Assembly: GCA_963718405.1 (NCBI GenBank)
Contig: CAVQYZ010000003.1
Location: 62,001-126,000 of the forward strand
Source: Bog-756 sp963718405
GTDB taxonomy: Bacteria > Actinomycetota > Acidimicrobiia > Acidimicrobiales > RAAP-2
Direction: 5' to 3'
Length of the DNA: 64,000 bases
This document shows positions 62,453 through 64,000 of this stretch, piece after piece. The notes below the pieces were generated by a model, which saw only the letters and a list, made by a program, of their open reading frames with translations, was not told where the DNA came from and did not search any database. Numbering within the stretch: position 1 is the stretch's first letter; every line of letters begins with the position of its first letter. Both the position numbers and the translations under genes were made by a program.

Positions 62453-64000
62453 CTAGCCGGCTTCGACGCTCTCGACGGCTTCCACCGTCTCGATCGCCTC
62501 GACGGTCTCGACCGTGGCGACGGCCTCGACGGCCTCGACCGCCTCGCCCGCATCGATCGCATCGACGGTCTCGACCGTGGCGACGGCCTCGACCGATTCA
62601 ACCGGCGAGGTGACCACGTGCTTGGTGAAGTCCACCCGGTCGGCCCGGGTGGGCCGCGACATCAGGTAGCCCTGGTAGAGGTCGCAGCCCAACTCGGTGA
62701 CCCGTTGCAGTTGGATGGGCGTCTCCACGCCCTCGGCCAGCACCACCAGGCCCAGGGCCTTGCTCAACTGGACGATGGCCGCCACGATGGCCTCGTCGTT
62801 CTCGAAGGTCCCCAGCCCGTCCACGAAGGACTTGTCGATCTTGAGGATCTTGACCGGGAACCGCTTGAGCTGGGCCAGTGACGAGTACCCGGTGCCGAAG
62901 TCGTCGATGGCCAGCCCCACCCCCATCTCGTGGATGCCACCGAGCATGGCGATCGATGCCGAGGTGTCGCTCATCAGCATGCTCTCGGTGACTTCCATCA
63001 CCAGGGCCTCGGGCGGCAGACCGGAGTCGGTCAGCGCTCCCTCGATGGTCTCCAGCAGTTCGGGATCGCTCAGCTGGTGGGCCGAGAGATTCACGGTGAT
63101 GTAGGCGTTCTCGGCGCCGGGCAGCTCCTTGCGCCAGTTGGACATGGTCTGGCACGCCTCCCGCAACACCCACCGGCCCAGGGAGAAGATCAGGTCGGTC
63201 TCCTCGGCGAAGGGGATGAACTCCATCGGGCCGAGCAGGCCGCGGGACGGGTGGTGCCAACGGACCAGCGCTTCCATGGCCACGATGCGGTCGTCGCGCA
63301 CCGAGGCGATGGGCTGATAGTGGACGGCCAACTCGTCGTGGTCGATGGAGTGACGCAGGTCGTCGTAGATCTCCAGTCGGGCCACGGACTTGGCCCGGAG
63401 GGACTCGTCGAACACCTCCACCCGTGAGCGGCCCTTGTTCTTGGCCTGGAACATGGCCACGTCGGCCTGCTGCAGGATGTCCTGAGCCGTCTGACGACCC
63501 CGCATGACGAAGGACACCCCCACGCTGCAGGTCACCACCACGTTCCGTCCGGTGGTCAGCTGCACCGGCTCGGCCAGGAGCCGGGAGTACTCGGTGGCCA
63601 GACTGACGGCCACGTTGACATCGTGGACGTTGCGGCACAGCACCACGAACTCGTCGCCGGAGAACCGGCTGACCACGTCGCCCCCGCGCACCGCCGACTT
63701 GAACCGCTGGGCCAGGGCCAACAGGACCTCGTCGCCACTGGCATGGCCGAAGGAGTCATTGACCAGTTTGAACCGGTCGAGGTCGATGAAGAGCACGGCC
63801 AGATTGGTGCCCCTCTGGAGGGAGACCATGAGCTCCCGCTCGAGCTCGTCACTGAACATCGAGCGGTTGCCCAGCCCGGTCAGCGAGTCGTGGTAGGCCA
63901 GCCAGTGGAGCTGGGCCTCGGCGGCCTTGCGGTCGGTGACGTCGGTGAACGAGCACACCACCATGGGCACCTCGACCTGGCCGGCGCCCGACAGCAGCCG
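62453..64000 (-). CDS. Diguanylate cyclase/phosphodiesterase (PAS-GGDEF-EAL), partial
   Basis: The 5' part is beyond the window; the frame is open at the right edge. Visible: end of a PAS-like segment (VVCSFTDVTDRKAAEAQLHW), GGDEF domain with I-site RGGD five residues before SGDEF (RGGDVVSRFSGDEF), and EAL domain with AMEALVRWHHPSRGLLGP, VMEVTESMLMS, AIDDFGTGYSSLAQL and LAEGVETPIQLQRV. All phosphodiesterase residues look intact, and SGDEF is often active, so it may make and degrade cyclic di-GMP. The last 60 residues are a Val-Glu-Ala/Thr repeat (VEAVATVETVDAID) of unknown purpose, encoded by repeated GACGGTCTC-like units. Confidence 0.92.
   Translation of the reverse strand, partial: RLLSGAGQVEVPMVVCSFTDVTDRKAAEAQLHWLAYHDSLTGLGNRSMFSDELERELMVSLQRGTNLAVLFIDLDRFKLVNDSFGHASGDEVLLALAQRFKSAVRGGDVVSRFSGDEFVVLCRNVHDVNVAVSLATEYSRLLAEPVQLTTGRNVVVTCSVGVSFVMRGRQTAQDILQQADVAMFQAKNKGRSRVEVFDESLRAKSVARLEIYDDLRHSIDHDELAVHYQPIASVRDDRIVAMEALVRWHHPSRGLLGPMEFIPFAEETDLIFSLGRWVLREACQTMSNWRKELPGAENAYITVNLSAHQLSDPELLETIEGALTDSGLPPEALVMEVTESMLMSDTSASIAMLGGIHEMGVGLAIDDFGTGYSSLAQLKRFPVKILKIDKSFVDGLGTFENDEAIVAAIVQLSKALGLVVLAEGVETPIQLQRVTELGCDLYQGYLMSRPTRADRVDFTKHVVTSPVESVEAVATVETVDAIDAGEAVEAVEAVATVETVEAIETVEAVESVEAG

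Overview
The window is high-GC DNA whose gene content points to an actinobacterium, most likely of the class Acidimicrobiia. Supporting signs are a QcrB with the actinobacterial PDWY variant of the PEWY motif, a ctaE-qcrCAB cluster, a ctaF-type oxidase subunit IV, a DUF222/HNH protein, a TLP1-like thiolase homologue, a luciferase-like F420-family oxidoreductase and two secreted proteins built from 'GYWLV.SDGGIFAFG' repeats. The class assignment is an inference. I see no rRNA, tRNA, CRISPR array, insertion sequence or prophage.

Layout. 1-5.3 kb (minus): haem genes hemE-hemH-hemG, joined by GTGA stop/start overlaps, then a partial lnt. 5.6-7.9 kb (plus): a HelD/HelR-type RNA-polymerase-associated ATPase. 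8.1-12.1 kb (plus): ctaE-qcrC-qcrA-qcrB. 12.1-20.5 kb: an APH-like kinase and a GNAT acetyltransferase, an MFS transporter, an esterase, a membrane protein/histidine kinase/response regulator operon, and a translationally coupled pair made of a BesD/HalD-like 2OG-Fe(II) oxygenase and a formaldehyde-activating enzyme (Fae). 20.5-23.7 kb (minus): ctaC-ctaD-ctaF, which with the 8-12 kb cluster supplies the bc1 complex and aa3 oxidase. 23.9-38.3 kb: mixed metabolism (alkyl-sulfatase-like MBL enzyme, TatA, CopD-like protein, crotonase, TLP1, GH1 glycosidase, nitronate monooxygenase, VOC, YdcF-like, DHA2 exporter, PLP decarboxylase, ABC-2 transporter).

38.3-62.4 kb is a catabolic region. It has two adjacent TetR genes, a cyclase-like hydrolase, an aldehyde dehydrogenase, two amidohydrolases, two large/small acyl-CoA dehydrogenase pairs, an LLM oxidoreductase, an SDR and a thiolase. 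Five copies of a TetR-style palindrome, best form CTGACGGTCCGTCAG, lie between the TetR genes and upstream of the aldehyde dehydrogenase, both amidohydrolases and the divergent acyl-CoA dehydrogenase/thiolase pair. This suggests one regulon for a CoA-dependent degradation pathway of unknown substrate. Two six-repeat secreted proteins (one with a CAP domain, one with a CHAP-like domain), an MscS channel, a DUF222/HNH protein and an SGNH-like protein are interspersed. The window ends inside a GGDEF-EAL gene.

Caution: at least 13 genes are interrupted by frameshifts although their conserved sequence continues in another frame, in several cases at homopolymer runs. This looks like indel error in a draft assembly rather than gene decay. 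Coordinates for these genes cover the whole reconstructed gene. Short tandem repeats are also unusually frequent, mainly at gene ends.
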